In this document: one piece after another, positions 1 through 8,070 of the stretch
Position numbering within the stretch: the stretch's first letter is position 1
Layout of the letters: every line of letters begins with the position of its first letter
Source: Deltaproteobacteria bacterium
GTDB lineage: Bacteria; UBA10199; JADGCS01
Direction: 5' to 3'
NCBI GenBank assembly: GCA_015228875.1
Contig: JADGCS010000040.1
Location: 1-36,748, forward strand
DNA: 36,748 bases
Notes under the pieces: model-generated
What the model saw: only the letters and a program-made list of their open reading frames with translations
The model's database searches: none
What the model was told of the DNA's origin: nothing
Translations under genes and position numbers: made by a program

Positions 1-52
1 GGGTGTGATCGACAAGCTCCTTGTTTATCCCGACAACATGATGACCAATCTC
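1..52. repeat. Exact inverted copy of purB bases 2279-2330, probable assembly fold-back
   Basis: Bases 1-52 are identical to the reverse complement of 2279-2330, which is internal purB coding sequence. Identity stops at base 53, where purL sequence resumes. A 52-base perfect match that breaks a conserved purL frame exactly at the sequence edge looks like a contig-end artefact rather than a biological duplication. Confidence 0.9.
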
Positions 53-907
53 GATGCCTGTCCCGGCCCTGCTCGCCATTTCGAACGAGCTTGATGTGAG
101 TCCCGCAGCACCCATGTCCTGAATACCGACAATGGCATCGGTGCTCATGAGTTCGAGGCACGCTTCGAGCAGAAGTTTTTCGATGAAGGGATCACCCACC
201 TGCACAGTCGGTCTTTTCTGATCGGACTTGTCGTCAAAGCTGTCACTTGCCATTGTTGCCCCGTGAATGCCGTCCCTGCCTGTCTTGGAACCCACATAGA
301 TGACAGGGTTGCCGATACCGGAGGCATAACCCTTAAAGATCCTGTTTTTTCGAACATGCCCCACGGTCATCGCGTTGACAAGAATGTTCCCGTTGTAACA
401 GGAATCAAAATACACCTCACCGCCAACGGTGGGGACCCCCATGCAGTTTCCGTAACCCGCAATGCCTGCCACCACACCGCTGACAAGGTAGGCTGTTTTT
501 TCGTGGGCTTCGTTTCCAAAACGCAGCGAGTTGAGATTGGCTATCGGCCGGGCACCCATGGTAAAAACGTCGCGCAAAATACCGCCGACTCCCGTCGCTG
601 CCCCTTGATACGGTTCGATAAATGACGGGTGGTTGTGACTCTCCATTTTAAAGACAATGGCATCACCATCGCCAATATCAATAATACCGGCATTTTCCCC
701 CGGTCCCTGAAGCACACACCTGCCCTTGGTTGGAAATTTTTTAAGATGGATTTTCGAACTCTTGTAAGAGCAGTGTTCGGACCACATGACAGAGAACAGC
801 CCAAGCTCATTAATATTGGGTTTGCGGCCAAGGATGTTCTGTATCTTCTGGTACTCTTCATCTGTAAGACCGTGCTGTTTGATCAGTTTTTGTGTGATCT
901 CTGTCAT
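1..907 (-). CDS. purL: Phosphoribosylformylglycinamidine synthase subunit PurL (partial, cut by window edge)
   Basis: This is the ATP-dependent synthetase subunit that converts FGAR to FGAM in purine synthesis, working with PurQ and PurS. The minus-strand frame starts with ATG at 907 ([19 protein letters not shown]) and stays open to base 1. Family motifs are clear: [42 protein letters not shown] and [18 protein letters not shown]. About 285 residues are genuine, against roughly 730-780 in the full small PurL. From about base 52 to base 1 the reading frame passes into an inverted copy of purB sequence, so the last roughly 17 codons are not PurL. The start lies 31 nt after the purQ stop and has a weak AAGG ribosome site, so the gene is probably cotranscribed as purS-purQ-purL. 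Confidence 0.93.
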   Translation of the reverse strand, partial: MTEITQKLIKQHGLTDEEYQKIQNILGRKPNINELGLFSVMWSEHCSYKSSKIHLKKFPTKGRCVLQGPGENAGIIDIGDGDAIVFKMESHNHPSFIEPYQGAATGVGGILRDVFTMGARPIANLNSLRFGNEAHEKTAYLVSGVVAGIAGYGNCMGVPTVGGEVYFDSCYNGNILVNAMTVGHVRKNRIFKGYASGIGNPVIYVGSKTGRDGIHGATMASDSFDDKSDQKRPTVQVGDPFIEKLLLEACLELMSTDAIVGIQDMGAAGLTSSSFEMASRAGTGIEIGHHVVGINKELVDHT

Positions 908-938
908 AAGAAAACCTTACGTGCTGGTTGGACAACTC

Positions 939-1616
939 TTACCCCAATGACTCAAAGAAAAACCGGCCATCTGTCCCGTTAAGCACTTCTTCGCAGACGC
1001 GCTCCGGATGAGGCATAAGACCAACCACGTTGCCTTTTGTATTGGTGATCCCTGCGATGTTTTCGACAGAGCCGTTGGGGTTTGCCTCTCTGGTGGCATT
1101 GCCTTTTGCGTCGACATAGCGAAACACAATCTGGTTATTGTCTTCAAGTCCCTTCAACCCCTCGGCGCTGATAAAATAGCAGCCTTCCATGTGAGCGATG
1201 GGGATCCGGTAGGCCTTGTTTTTTCTGCCTTTGCGGGTAAATGCCGTTTTTGTGTTTTCGAGTCTTACAAAGACATCTTTACAGATAAAGTGGAGGGACC
1301 TGTTTCGCATCAGCACCCCGGGTAACAAACCCGCCTCTGTGAGAATTTGAAACCCGTTGCAGATCCCCAGAACAGGCATCCCCTTTTCTGCGGCCACAAT
1401 CACCTCGCGCATCACGGGAGAAAACTTTGCAATTGCCCCGCACCGCAGGTAATCCCCGTAAGAAAATCCGCCAGGGAGAATAACAGCATCAGCCCCCTTG
1501 AGCGTGGTCTCCTTATGCCACAAGAAAAACACACTCGCCCCTGTAACATTTTTTACGGCCCGTAAACAATCGCGGTCGCAGTTGGAACCTGGAAAAACAA
1601 CTATGCCTATTTTCAC
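939..1616 (-). CDS. purQ: Phosphoribosylformylglycinamidine synthase, glutamine amidotransferase subunit PurQ
   Basis: This class I glutamine amidotransferase supplies ammonia to PurL. The protein has 225 residues, normal for PurQ. It starts KIGIVVFPGSNCDRD, carries the nucleophile elbow PVLGICNGFQIL (catalytic Cys) and the distal His/Glu motif GLMPHPERVCEE, and has the family segment GGFSYGDYLRCG. The start codon is GTG at 1616, which overlaps the purS stop in GTGA and implies translational coupling. The purL start follows 31 nt after its stop. The separate PurS, PurQ and small PurL set is the Bacillus/archaeal-type arrangement rather than the single large enterobacterial PurL. Confidence 0.96.
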   Translation of the reverse strand: MKIGIVVFPGSNCDRDCLRAVKNVTGASVFFLWHKETTLKGADAVILPGGFSYGDYLRCGAIAKFSPVMREVIVAAEKGMPVLGICNGFQILTEAGLLPGVLMRNRSLHFICKDVFVRLENTKTAFTRKGRKNKAYRIPIAHMEGCYFISAEGLKGLEDNNQIVFRYVDAKGNATREANPNGSVENIAGITNTKGNVVGLMPHPERVCEEVLNGTDGRFFFESLG

Positions 1617-1852
1617 AAGACCCTCACTTCAAAGTCTTCGATCACGGTATTGGCAAGGAGTTTGGAACTCACTTCTTTGAGCATGGACTCTGCGGCCTTC
1701 TCATCAACACCATTGATCTCGATATCGAAAACCTTGCCCTGTCGAACCGACACAATGCCGTCATATCCCAGAGATTGAAGGCTCTTGCTGATTGCCAACC
1801 CCTGCGGATCAAGGACACCGCTTTTTAATTTTACGTGTACTTGTGCTTTCAT
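1613..1852 (-). CDS. purS: Phosphoribosylformylglycinamidine synthase subunit PurS
   Basis: This is the small subunit that bridges PurQ and PurL in the FGAM synthase complex. The protein has 79 residues, the usual size. Recognisable family features are the N-terminus MKAQVHVKLKSGVLDPQG, then SLGYDGIVSVRQGK and a final segment VIEDFEVRVL. A good ribosome binding site (GGGAGG) lies 6-7 nt upstream of the ATG. It overlaps purQ by 4 nt. The leader between purB and purS carries a tandem pair of hairpin repeats (1864-1995), the last of which sits directly before the ribosome site. Confidence 0.94.
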   Translation of the reverse strand: MKAQVHVKLKSGVLDPQGLAISKSLQSLGYDGIVSVRQGKVFDIEINGVDEKAAESMLKEVSSKLLANTVIEDFEVRVL

Positions 1853-1863
1853 GAGTCCTCCCT

Positions 1864-1995
1864 AACCCGCATAAAGCGGAGTGCATTGCGATCAAACATC
1901 AAGGATTTCATGTTTGGCGCTGTGCGCCAGATACTACGCGGGGTGCATTGCGATCGGACATGAATGATTTCATGTCCGGCGCTATGCGCCAGACC
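1864..1995. repeat. Tandem pair of hairpin repeats (family 2) between purB and purS
   Basis: Two direct copies of a roughly 58-bp unit with a 62-bp period (1876-1933 and 1938-1995). Each copy contains GTGCATTGCGATC, a first hairpin (CGGACATGAA pairing with TTCATGTCCG in the second copy, AAACAT with ATGTTT in the first) and a second hairpin (GGCGC-TAT-GCGCC or GGCGC-TGT-GCGCC). The stems differ by paired changes. The flank TAACCCGCATAAAGCGGA (1864-1881) is itself a CCGC/GCGG hairpin and recurs inverted at 32882-32899, where ACTACGCGG is also shared. Confidence 0.75.
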
Positions 1996-2017
1996 CCGGC
2001 GCGTAGAAAAAACCTAC

Positions 2018-3313
2018 CTAGGTTCCAAACACCCTTTTAAAAATAGTATCCACGTGTCTTGTATAGTAGTTAAGATCAAACAGAGAAACGATTGTGTCTC
2101 TACCAAGATACTTTAAAACTTCCTTATCGGCACACAACTCCGTCTGAAAATCCTTTTGTTCCTCCCAGACCTTCATGGCATTGCGCTGCACCATGCGGTA
2201 AGCGTCTTCGCGCGCACACCCTTTGTCCGTAAGCGCAAGCAGGACGCGCTGAGAGTTGTAAAGGCCTTTGTGTAAATTGAGATTGGTCATCATGTTGTCG
2301 GGATAAACAAGGAGCTTGTCGATCACACCCGTCAGGCGGTGCAGCATAAAATCGAGTGTGACCGTGGCATCGGGGGCGATGATCCTCTCGGCAGAGCTGT
2401 GTGAGATATCCCTTTCGTGCCACAACGGGACATTTTCCATCGCTGTCATGGCATAACCGCGCATGACACGCGCAAGCCCGCTTAAATTCTCGGTCAGCAC
2501 CGGATTGCGTTTGTGGGGCATTGCCGAAGACCCCTTTTGACCCTTGCTAAAAAATTCTTCTGCCTCGTAGACCTCGGTCCTCTGCAGGTGCCTGATCTCG
2601 GTGGCGAGTTTTTCGACCGACGACGCAATCAAGGCAAGCGTAGAAAAATAATGTGCGTGGCGGTCGCGCTGAATAATTTGAGTGGATATGTTTGCGGGCG
2701 TCAGCCCCAATTTTGCACACACGTATGCTTCGACCCTGGGATCCACGCTGGCAAATGTCCCCACAGCGCCAGAGACCTTGCCAACAGCGATCTGCTCCAG
2801 GGCTTGTTTTAGCCTTGTACGCGCACGGTTAAATTCTTCGTAATACAACGCCAGCATCAGACCAAAGGTTACAGGCTCGGCGTGAATCCCGTGAGAGCGC
2901 CCCATGCGGATGGTCATTTTGTGTTCGAATGCCCGTTTTTTTAAAACCGCGAGAAGCCCGTCGATATCGCTCATGAGAATCTCTGAGGCCTGTTTAAGCT
3001 GACACCCAAGACATGTGTCCAATACGTCCGAAGAAGTCATTCCCTTGTGCAGATAACGTGCCTCAGGTCCAATGGCCTCGGAAAGGCATGTTAAAAAGGC
3101 AATCACATCGTGTTTGACTTCTTTTTCGATCTCATCAATGCGGTTGATATTAAAGCGGGCCTTTTCCCTGCAAGGCTTGACGACTTCGCGTGGGACTGTC
3201 CCCAACTCTGCCCATGCCTCAAGGGCTGATAATTCGATCTCCATCCAGATGTTAAATTTATTGGATGGATCCCAGATCTTTTGCATTTCTTTTCGAGAGT
3301 ATCGTTCGATCAT
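2018..3313 (-). CDS. purB: Adenylosuccinate lyase
   Basis: The enzyme cleaves SAICAR to AICAR and adenylosuccinate to AMP. It belongs to the fumarase/aspartase superfamily. The protein has 431 residues from the ATG at 3313. I chose this start because MIERYSRKEMQKIW matches the usual PurB N-terminus; an in-frame TTG at 3349 would add 12 residues with no family support. Motifs are TSSDVLDTCL, GRSHGIHAEP (catalytic His) and the signature loop KGSSAMPHKRNPVLTENL, and the C-terminus carries the usual helical domain. It lies upstream of purSQL on the same strand, 165 bp away across a hairpin-repeat region. A fragment of this gene is duplicated in inverted form at the window edge. Confidence 0.97.
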   Translation of the reverse strand: MIERYSRKEMQKIWDPSNKFNIWMEIELSALEAWAELGTVPREVVKPCREKARFNINRIDEIEKEVKHDVIAFLTCLSEAIGPEARYLHKGMTSSDVLDTCLGCQLKQASEILMSDIDGLLAVLKKRAFEHKMTIRMGRSHGIHAEPVTFGLMLALYYEEFNRARTRLKQALEQIAVGKVSGAVGTFASVDPRVEAYVCAKLGLTPANISTQIIQRDRHAHYFSTLALIASSVEKLATEIRHLQRTEVYEAEEFFSKGQKGSSAMPHKRNPVLTENLSGLARVMRGYAMTAMENVPLWHERDISHSSAERIIAPDATVTLDFMLHRLTGVIDKLLVYPDNMMTNLNLHKGLYNSQRVLLALTDKGCAREDAYRMVQRNAMKVWEEQKDFQTELCADKEVLKYLGRDTIVSLFDLNYYTRHVDTIFKRVFGT

Positions 3314-3445
3314 GCGGTGGGCTATATTGAACTCTCCCAACCAAAGCAACCAGACAAACTAAGCTTTTATAATGTTTGGATTAATTTTTTGTGTCATACA
3401 AGAGATTGAGATTTGTTTTGCCATCTGTTAAGATGGTGACTGCCT

Positions 3446-4321
3446 ATGAAAAGAACACCATACCGCCTCATCATTCTTTTGTTGTCCCTTGCTGTCATTT
3501 TGTTCCCCGCAACGATCATAGCTCAGGCAGACGAGGGTACAGAGGTTGCCAATGACACGCCCGACGAGGGCTTTACCGGCACCTATTCGGATGAAGACCC
3601 CGAAAGCCCTGCGTACGAAGAAAAGGAAATCTTTGGTGAGGACGAGGCCGACACGACCGAAGAAACAGAAGACAGCAAGACCCCTGCCGAAGAAGAGGGT
3701 GTGCCCACACATCTGCTCAAGTTTGAATTTGAATCTCAAGTCACCATCACCAACACCATTACAGAGATCAGCTACATCGAAATCAACTACACCACCAAGT
3801 TAGAAAAAGAAATCGAGGTAAAAAACAGCAGGTTCCGCACAACCGGCAAGGCCGAAATCATGACCGACATCGTGGGTGATCTTGCCGGCAACGAGCTTTT
3901 TTCGTGCACGCTGGATATTCAAATGGATAACGTCGATGTAGACATCATGGTCAAACTCAACAGCACCGTCGAAAATGAGGAGGAAAAGGCCGAAGCAAGG
4001 GCAGAAGAGGCTGTTGCAAGTGAACTGGCCCTGCAGTTTAAATTTCCACCCGAAAATCTTCTCGAAGGCTGGCTCTCCAACTGCACGGCCGTGGATGGCA
4101 GCCTCTTTAACACCGCCGGCGAAAAAGAAAAATACCTCATTCAGATTCTTGAATCCATAGACCCGCCGCTTACCGGTATGATCTCCGAGGACTACAACCC
4201 CCTGGAATCCGCCACAATAGACCTGACAAGCGAGACAACTGTCATCGAAGATGTAGACGCCTTTGAAAAATTTACGCTCGAAGGCAAAGGCAAGGTCACT
4301 GTAGAGCCCATCGCAAAATAA
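3446..4321 (+). CDS. Secreted acidic protein of unknown function
   Basis: I do not recognise this 291-residue protein. It starts with a clear Sec signal peptide: KR positive end, then a hydrophobic stretch LIILLLSLAVILF, with likely cleavage after AQA at about residue 28. Residues 29-90 are very acidic and rich in Pro, Thr, Glu and Asp, probably disordered. From about residue 95 the sequence alternates hydrophobic and polar residues (VTITNTITEISYIEINY), suggesting a beta-rich domain, with a single pair of Cys (FSCTL, SNCTA) that could form a disulphide. It is divergent from purB and convergent with the amidase gene, whose stop lies 5 bp away. It is probably periplasmic or exported. Confidence 0.72.
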   Translation: MKRTPYRLIILLLSLAVILFPATIIAQADEGTEVANDTPDEGFTGTYSDEDPESPAYEEKEIFGEDEADTTEETEDSKTPAEEEGVPTHLLKFEFESQVTITNTITEISYIEINYTTKLEKEIEVKNSRFRTTGKAEIMTDIVGDLAGNELFSCTLDIQMDNVDVDIMVKLNSTVENEEEKAEARAEEAVASELALQFKFPPENLLEGWLSNCTAVDGSLFNTAGEKEKYLIQILESIDPPLTGMISEDYNPLESATIDLTSETTVIEDVDAFEKFTLEGKGKVTVEPIAK

Positions 4322-4326
4322 CAGCC

Positions 4327-5814
4327 TTAAATAGTGGGAGGCACCCAACCCCCAAATATTTTTTCGAGTGCCATCGCCACAGCCATGGTCACATGGTCTT
4401 TGTGTGGCGCCCCCACAATCTGCACACCCAGCGGAAGCCCGTCTTTGTTGAGTCCCAGGGGAACCTGAGTGACCGGAAACTGCATCACATTAAAAATAGC
4501 CGTGTACACCCAGTTAAACGGTGGAAAAAACGGTTTGTTGTGCCGCGGTGCGGGTGAGGGATAGGAGGGGTACAGGATCACGCCGTTATCCCCCATGAGG
4601 CTCAGCAATTCAAGGCGCAACGCCTGTCCCATCTCTGCAAACTTTTGTGTCCTTTTTGTAAATTTTTTTGGAAGGTCCTCGCACAACCCCAGGGCAATGG
4701 CAGGAAATGTGTGGCGGGCCATTCCAAAAAACCATTTTGCGAGTTCGTAAAAAAGCGTGATGTTGTTTTGATGACCAAGAAAGGACTTGTAGTTGGTACC
4801 TTGATTTTTGGCGCCTTGATGTTTGGTACCTTCAGCGTTGGCGACCTCAAGCATGGCCGACCAGATATCGAGGGAACGCCTTAATGCAGGGATTGTTGTT
4901 GTGAGTGTTGCGGCACCAGCCTCTTTTAAAAAGTCCACACACCGGTCCTGTGCCCGCATTAAATCAGAGGCCACCCCCTGTGCCCCGTTTTGAGGGATGC
5001 TGATGACCTTGAGCGCGCTTATCTCAACCCCGTCAGGTGCGCCAAGCTGAGATGCCTCGCACGCAAGATCTATTTGATCGGGTCCTGCAAGGATTTTTAA
5101 CAGGGGCATGAGGTCCTCTGCCCTGCGTGCGAGCGGTCCGGTGGATAAAATCCTCATGACAGGATTGTATTGTTTTGGAAACTCATCGGGCGGAAATTGT
5201 CCCGACCCCGGGACTGTTCCTCCTGTCGGCTTATGCCCGAAAATACCGTTAAAGAAGGCCGGCATCCGGATCGACCCGCCGATGTCTGATCCCAGCCCAA
5301 AGGGAGAGCCGCCTGCCGCGATAATCGCGCCCTCGCCACCCGAACTACCGCCGACAATCCGCGAGGGGTTGTAAGGATTTTTTGTGCGCCCGTACACAAG
5401 GTTGTTTGTCTCCATCCACATGCAGATTTCGGAGACATTGGTAACGCCCAGGGGAATCGCCCCCGCGGCCTTAAGACGTGCAACTGCGGTGGCATCATGA
5501 TCTGCAATATGATTTTTTCTTGCGACAACGCCACCCGTCTGTGGCATTCCCGTGAGGGCAAAACACTCCTTGATGGTACAGGGCACACCCAAGAGGGGCG
5601 GCGGCTCTTTATTGCAACCGGCCATGAGCCTTTCATCGACAGCCTGCGCCTCTTTTATGGCCGCATTAAACCGGTCCTTGACCACCGCATTGATCACGGG
5701 ATTGACAGCCTTGATCCGCTCGATGTGTGTTCTAACAACCTCGACAGAACTCACCTCGCGGGTGCGAATAAGTCCCGCGAGTCTTGTTGCGGATTGTGTG
5801 AGAAGGGGGTTCAT
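4327..5814 (-). CDS. Amidase-signature family hydrolase, FAAH2-like
   Basis: Members of this family hydrolyse amide bonds with a Ser-cisSer-Lys triad. The 495-residue protein has the Lys in GVPCTIKE (K82), the cis-Ser in GGSSGGEGA (S157) and the nucleophile in GSDIGGSIRMPA (S181). The run GSDIGGSIRMPAFFNG and the following HKPTGG and STGPLARRAEDLMPLLK are closer to animal fatty-acid amide hydrolase 2 than to GatA, and no gatB or gatC is nearby. The substrate is not predictable. The start overlaps the stop of the upstream dipeptidase gene by 4 nt (ATGA), so the two are coupled. An in-frame 15-bp tandem repeat adds GTKHQGAKNQGTNYK in the C-terminal half. Confidence 0.88.
   Translation of the reverse strand: MNPLLTQSATRLAGLIRTREVSSVEVVRTHIERIKAVNPVINAVVKDRFNAAIKEAQAVDERLMAGCNKEPPPLLGVPCTIKECFALTGMPQTGGVVARKNHIADHDATAVARLKAAGAIPLGVTNVSEICMWMETNNLVYGRTKNPYNPSRIVGGSSGGEGAIIAAGGSPFGLGSDIGGSIRMPAFFNGIFGHKPTGGTVPGSGQFPPDEFPKQYNPVMRILSTGPLARRAEDLMPLLKILAGPDQIDLACEASQLGAPDGVEISALKVISIPQNGAQGVASDLMRAQDRCVDFLKEAGAATLTTTIPALRRSLDIWSAMLEVANAEGTKHQGAKNQGTNYKSFLGHQNNITLFYELAKWFFGMARHTFPAIALGLCEDLPKKFTKRTQKFAEMGQALRLELLSLMGDNGVILYPSYPSPAPRHNKPFFPPFNWVYTAIFNVMQFPVTQVPLGLNKDGLPLGVQIVGAPHKDHVTMAVAMALEKIFGGWVPPTI
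4795..4842. repeat. 15-bp minisatellite inside the amidase gene
   Basis: Units begin at 4795 (GGTACC), 4810 (GGCGCC), 4825 (GGTACC) and, degenerately, 4840 (GGCGAC), each followed by TTGATTTTT-like sequence. The period is 15 bp, so the repeat stays in frame and adds GTKHQGAKNQGTNYK to the amidase. Confidence 0.7.
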
Positions 5815-7277
5815 TTAACAGGGATATTTTTAAGCACCTCTGTAAAAAAGGCCCAAAATTTGGCAACCGATGGAATACTTACTTTTTCGTCGGGCGAGTG
5901 CGGGTGTTGTATTGTGGGACCAAATGAGATCATGTCCATGTCTGGATACAGGGAGCCAATCAGACCGCACTCGAGCCCTGCATGATCGGCAACGATTTCG
6001 GGCGATTTTTTAAACATGGTTTCGTAAAGGGATTTCATAACCGCCGTGATTTTGGACTTTGAATTGGGGTCCCATCCGGGATAATCGTCGCAATGAATCA
6101 CATTTGCGCCGATCATATCGAACACGATGCGCACCATGTCGGCAATGTCGATCTTGGCCGATTCTACAGAACTACGCTGCAGGGTGATGATTTCGATCTC
6201 GCTTTCTTTGTCATTTGATTTGACGACAGCAAGATTGCTTGAGGTTTCTACAACCCCGGGGAAATCGGCCTTCATCCGGTAAACGCCGTTAACACAGGCG
6301 TAGACCGCCCTGATGAGGTTGATCTGTGTTTTTTCGTCGATCAGGCTTTCGGGCATGTCGGTCTTGATCACCTCGAATTTTAGCCCCTCTTCGGTGATGG
6401 CATATTCTGATTTAAAAACAGCCTCGAATTTTGAGACCGCGGCAACGAAATTGCTTGCCATCTCGTTGGGGACTGCAACAACCGCAAAGGCCTCGCGGGG
6501 GATGGCGTTTCGCAAAGACCCGGCATCGATACTGGCAAGGCGCAGACGAAAGTCCCGGCTTGCGTGCCACAAAAAACGGTTGAGTAGTTTGTTGGCGTTG
6601 GCACGCCCCAGATGGATCTCCAGTCCCGAGTGCCCGCCGTTAAGCCCTGTGAGGCTTAATTTGTAGGCCGCGTAGGCGACAGGGATGCTTTCTTTTTTGT
6701 AGGGAACCGTGATGTTGGTATTGACCCCACCTGCACAGCCAATGCAAAACGTGTTTTCGTTTTCGTTGTCGAGATTAAGGAGGATTTCTCCGTCAAGCTG
6801 ATCCTTTGTAATGGCAAAGGCCCCCTTGAGGCTGGTCTCTTCTTCGACAGTAAAGAGGGCGCAGAGCGGGCCATGCTCCATGTTTTTTGATTCCAACACA
6901 GCAAGCGTTGCAGCGACACCAATACCGTTATCTGCTCCAAGGGTTGTTCCCCTTGCCTTGACCCAGTCGCCATCGATATAGGGTTGGATGGGGTCTTTTA
7001 GAAAGTCGTGTTTAACACTTCTGTTGTTCTGCGGGACCATATCGAGGTGGGTTTGGATGATCACTTTTTTTCTGTTTTCCATACCCTTGGTGGCGGGTTT
7101 TTCGACGATGGTGTTGCCTGATGGATCGACCATGACCTTTAAGCCCAAGCCCTCGGCAAACCCTTTAATGTAAGCAATCATTTTTTGTTCATGACCCGAG
7201 GGGCGGGGGATGCCGCATATTTTGTTAAAATGGTTCCATAATTGTTTTGGATTTAAATCTGTGATGGTCTGTGTCAT
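5811..7277 (-). CDS. pepD: Xaa-His dipeptidase (aminoacyl-histidine dipeptidase), M20C
   Basis: This zinc metallopeptidase hydrolyses dipeptides such as carnosine-type Xaa-His in the cytoplasm. The 488-residue length matches E. coli PepD (485). Metal and catalytic motifs of the M20 family are visible: IIQTHLDMVPQ (His, Asp), GADNGIGVAA (bridging Asp), TVEEETSLKGA (Glu-Glu), LLNLDNENENTFCIGCAGG, and near the C-terminus HAGLECGLI and PTIQHPHSPDEKVSIPSV (His). The lid domain includes GGHSGLEIHLGRANANKLL. The gene ends in a 4-nt overlap with the amidase gene, giving a probable two-gene operon for amide and peptide turnover. Confidence 0.96.
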   Translation of the reverse strand: MTQTITDLNPKQLWNHFNKICGIPRPSGHEQKMIAYIKGFAEGLGLKVMVDPSGNTIVEKPATKGMENRKKVIIQTHLDMVPQNNRSVKHDFLKDPIQPYIDGDWVKARGTTLGADNGIGVAATLAVLESKNMEHGPLCALFTVEEETSLKGAFAITKDQLDGEILLNLDNENENTFCIGCAGGVNTNITVPYKKESIPVAYAAYKLSLTGLNGGHSGLEIHLGRANANKLLNRFLWHASRDFRLRLASIDAGSLRNAIPREAFAVVAVPNEMASNFVAAVSKFEAVFKSEYAITEEGLKFEVIKTDMPESLIDEKTQINLIRAVYACVNGVYRMKADFPGVVETSSNLAVVKSNDKESEIEIITLQRSSVESAKIDIADMVRIVFDMIGANVIHCDDYPGWDPNSKSKITAVMKSLYETMFKKSPEIVADHAGLECGLIGSLYPDMDMISFGPTIQHPHSPDEKVSIPSVAKFWAFFTEVLKNIPVK

Positions 7278-7386
7278 TTTGTACTCCGTTTATGTGTCGG
7301 TTATATAAATTTGTGTGACGAGGCGCACAATTATTTGTTTTTTGACTAAAAGAAAAGGGTTTTGTTTGGCGGAGGGGTGGAACTTG

Positions 7387-7427
7387 GCATGCACCCGCGC
7401 TCGGTTGACTTTGAAATCCCTGGATAT
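7387..7427 (-). repeat. Palindromic element family 1, copy A (half copy)
   Basis: Only one arm is present. It shares GCATGCACCCGCGCTC and the terminal GACTTTGAAATCCCTGGATAT-like arm with the full copies. The other arm, with its CAAGTTA/TAACTTG hairpin, is missing. It sits between pepD and the cytosine deaminase gene. Confidence 0.8.
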
Positions 7428-7497
7428 CAGTGAACCCTGCCCCCCCCATTGATTGCCTTTTGACATTCATAAACATTAAACTTAAGAGGGCCAAATC

Positions 7498-7959
7498 ATG
7501 CAGACAGACCAACACCAGAAAGACCTCGAATTTATGAAGGCCGCACTCGATGAGGCAAAAACAGGCCTTGCCGAGGGCGGTATCCCCATTGGCGCGGTGC
7601 TTGTGATCAACAACCGCATTGTGGGCAGGGGGCATAACCGCAGGGTGCAATCCGGCAATCCCATCCTGCATGGCGAAATGGACTGCCTTCAAAACGCGGG
7701 GAGGCTTAGGGCCCGTGATTATCAAATGGCAACCCTGTACACGACGCTCTCACCCTGTGCCATGTGTTCTGGTGCCATCCTGCTCTACAAAATACCGCGG
7801 GTCGTTATGGCCGAAAACAAAACATTCACCGGCGAAGAAAAACATCTGATTGCAAGAGGCGTTGCGCTCGTTAATCTCAATCTGCCCGAGGCCATCAGCA
7901 TGATGCAAAAATTCATCACAGAACAGCCGCATCTTTGGGACGAGGACATCGGGGTCTAA
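7498..7959 (+). CDS. Cytosine deaminase, yeast Fcy1-like
   Basis: This is a CMP/dCMP-deaminase-fold zinc hydrolase that most likely converts cytosine to uracil. The 153-residue protein has the zinc ligands H58 (in LHGE, E60 catalytic) and C87/C90 (in TLSPCAMC). Beyond these, GGIPIGAVL, GRGHNRR, LYTTLSPC, AENKTFTGEEKHL and the C-terminal WDEDIGV align with yeast cytosine deaminase (158 residues) rather than with TadA. The usual TadA start and C-terminal helix are absent. A ribosome site (GAGGG) precedes the ATG. The gene lies between two copies of the dispersed palindromic element and upstream of ettA. A related nucleobase or pterin deaminase cannot be excluded. Confidence 0.85.
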   Translation: MQTDQHQKDLEFMKAALDEAKTGLAEGGIPIGAVLVINNRIVGRGHNRRVQSGNPILHGEMDCLQNAGRLRARDYQMATLYTTLSPCAMCSGAILLYKIPRVVMAENKTFTGEEKHLIARGVALVNLNLPEAISMMQKFITEQPHLWDEDIGV

Positions 7960-7966
7960 ATATATG

Positions 7967-8053
7967 CCTAGGAATTTCAAAGTTGACAGAGCGCGGGTGC
8001 ATACCTCGCATGACGAGGAAATTCAACCGCGTCAAAGTCAAGTTAGTAACTTG
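7967..8053 (+). repeat. Palindromic element family 1, copy B
   Basis: Full copy in the forward (NFKVD) orientation. It contains the inner hairpin CCTCG-CATGA-CGAGG, the middle arms CGCGGGTG/CAACCGCG and the terminal hairpin CAAGTTA-G-TAACTTG. It lies 8 bp after the deaminase stop and ends just before the ettA ribosome site (GAAGGG). Confidence 0.9.
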
Positions 8054-8070
8054 TTTCGAAGGGAAGCAAT

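Noticed and set aside
7456-7490. TTGACA with TAAGAG 17 bp downstream before the cytosine deaminase gene
   Set aside because: The -10 is poor and transcription would start too close to the ATG to include the ribosome site.
7498-7959. Annotation as tRNA adenosine deaminase TadA
   Set aside because: The C-terminal WDEDIGV, AENKTFTGEEKHL and overall spacing match cytosine deaminase of the yeast type better.
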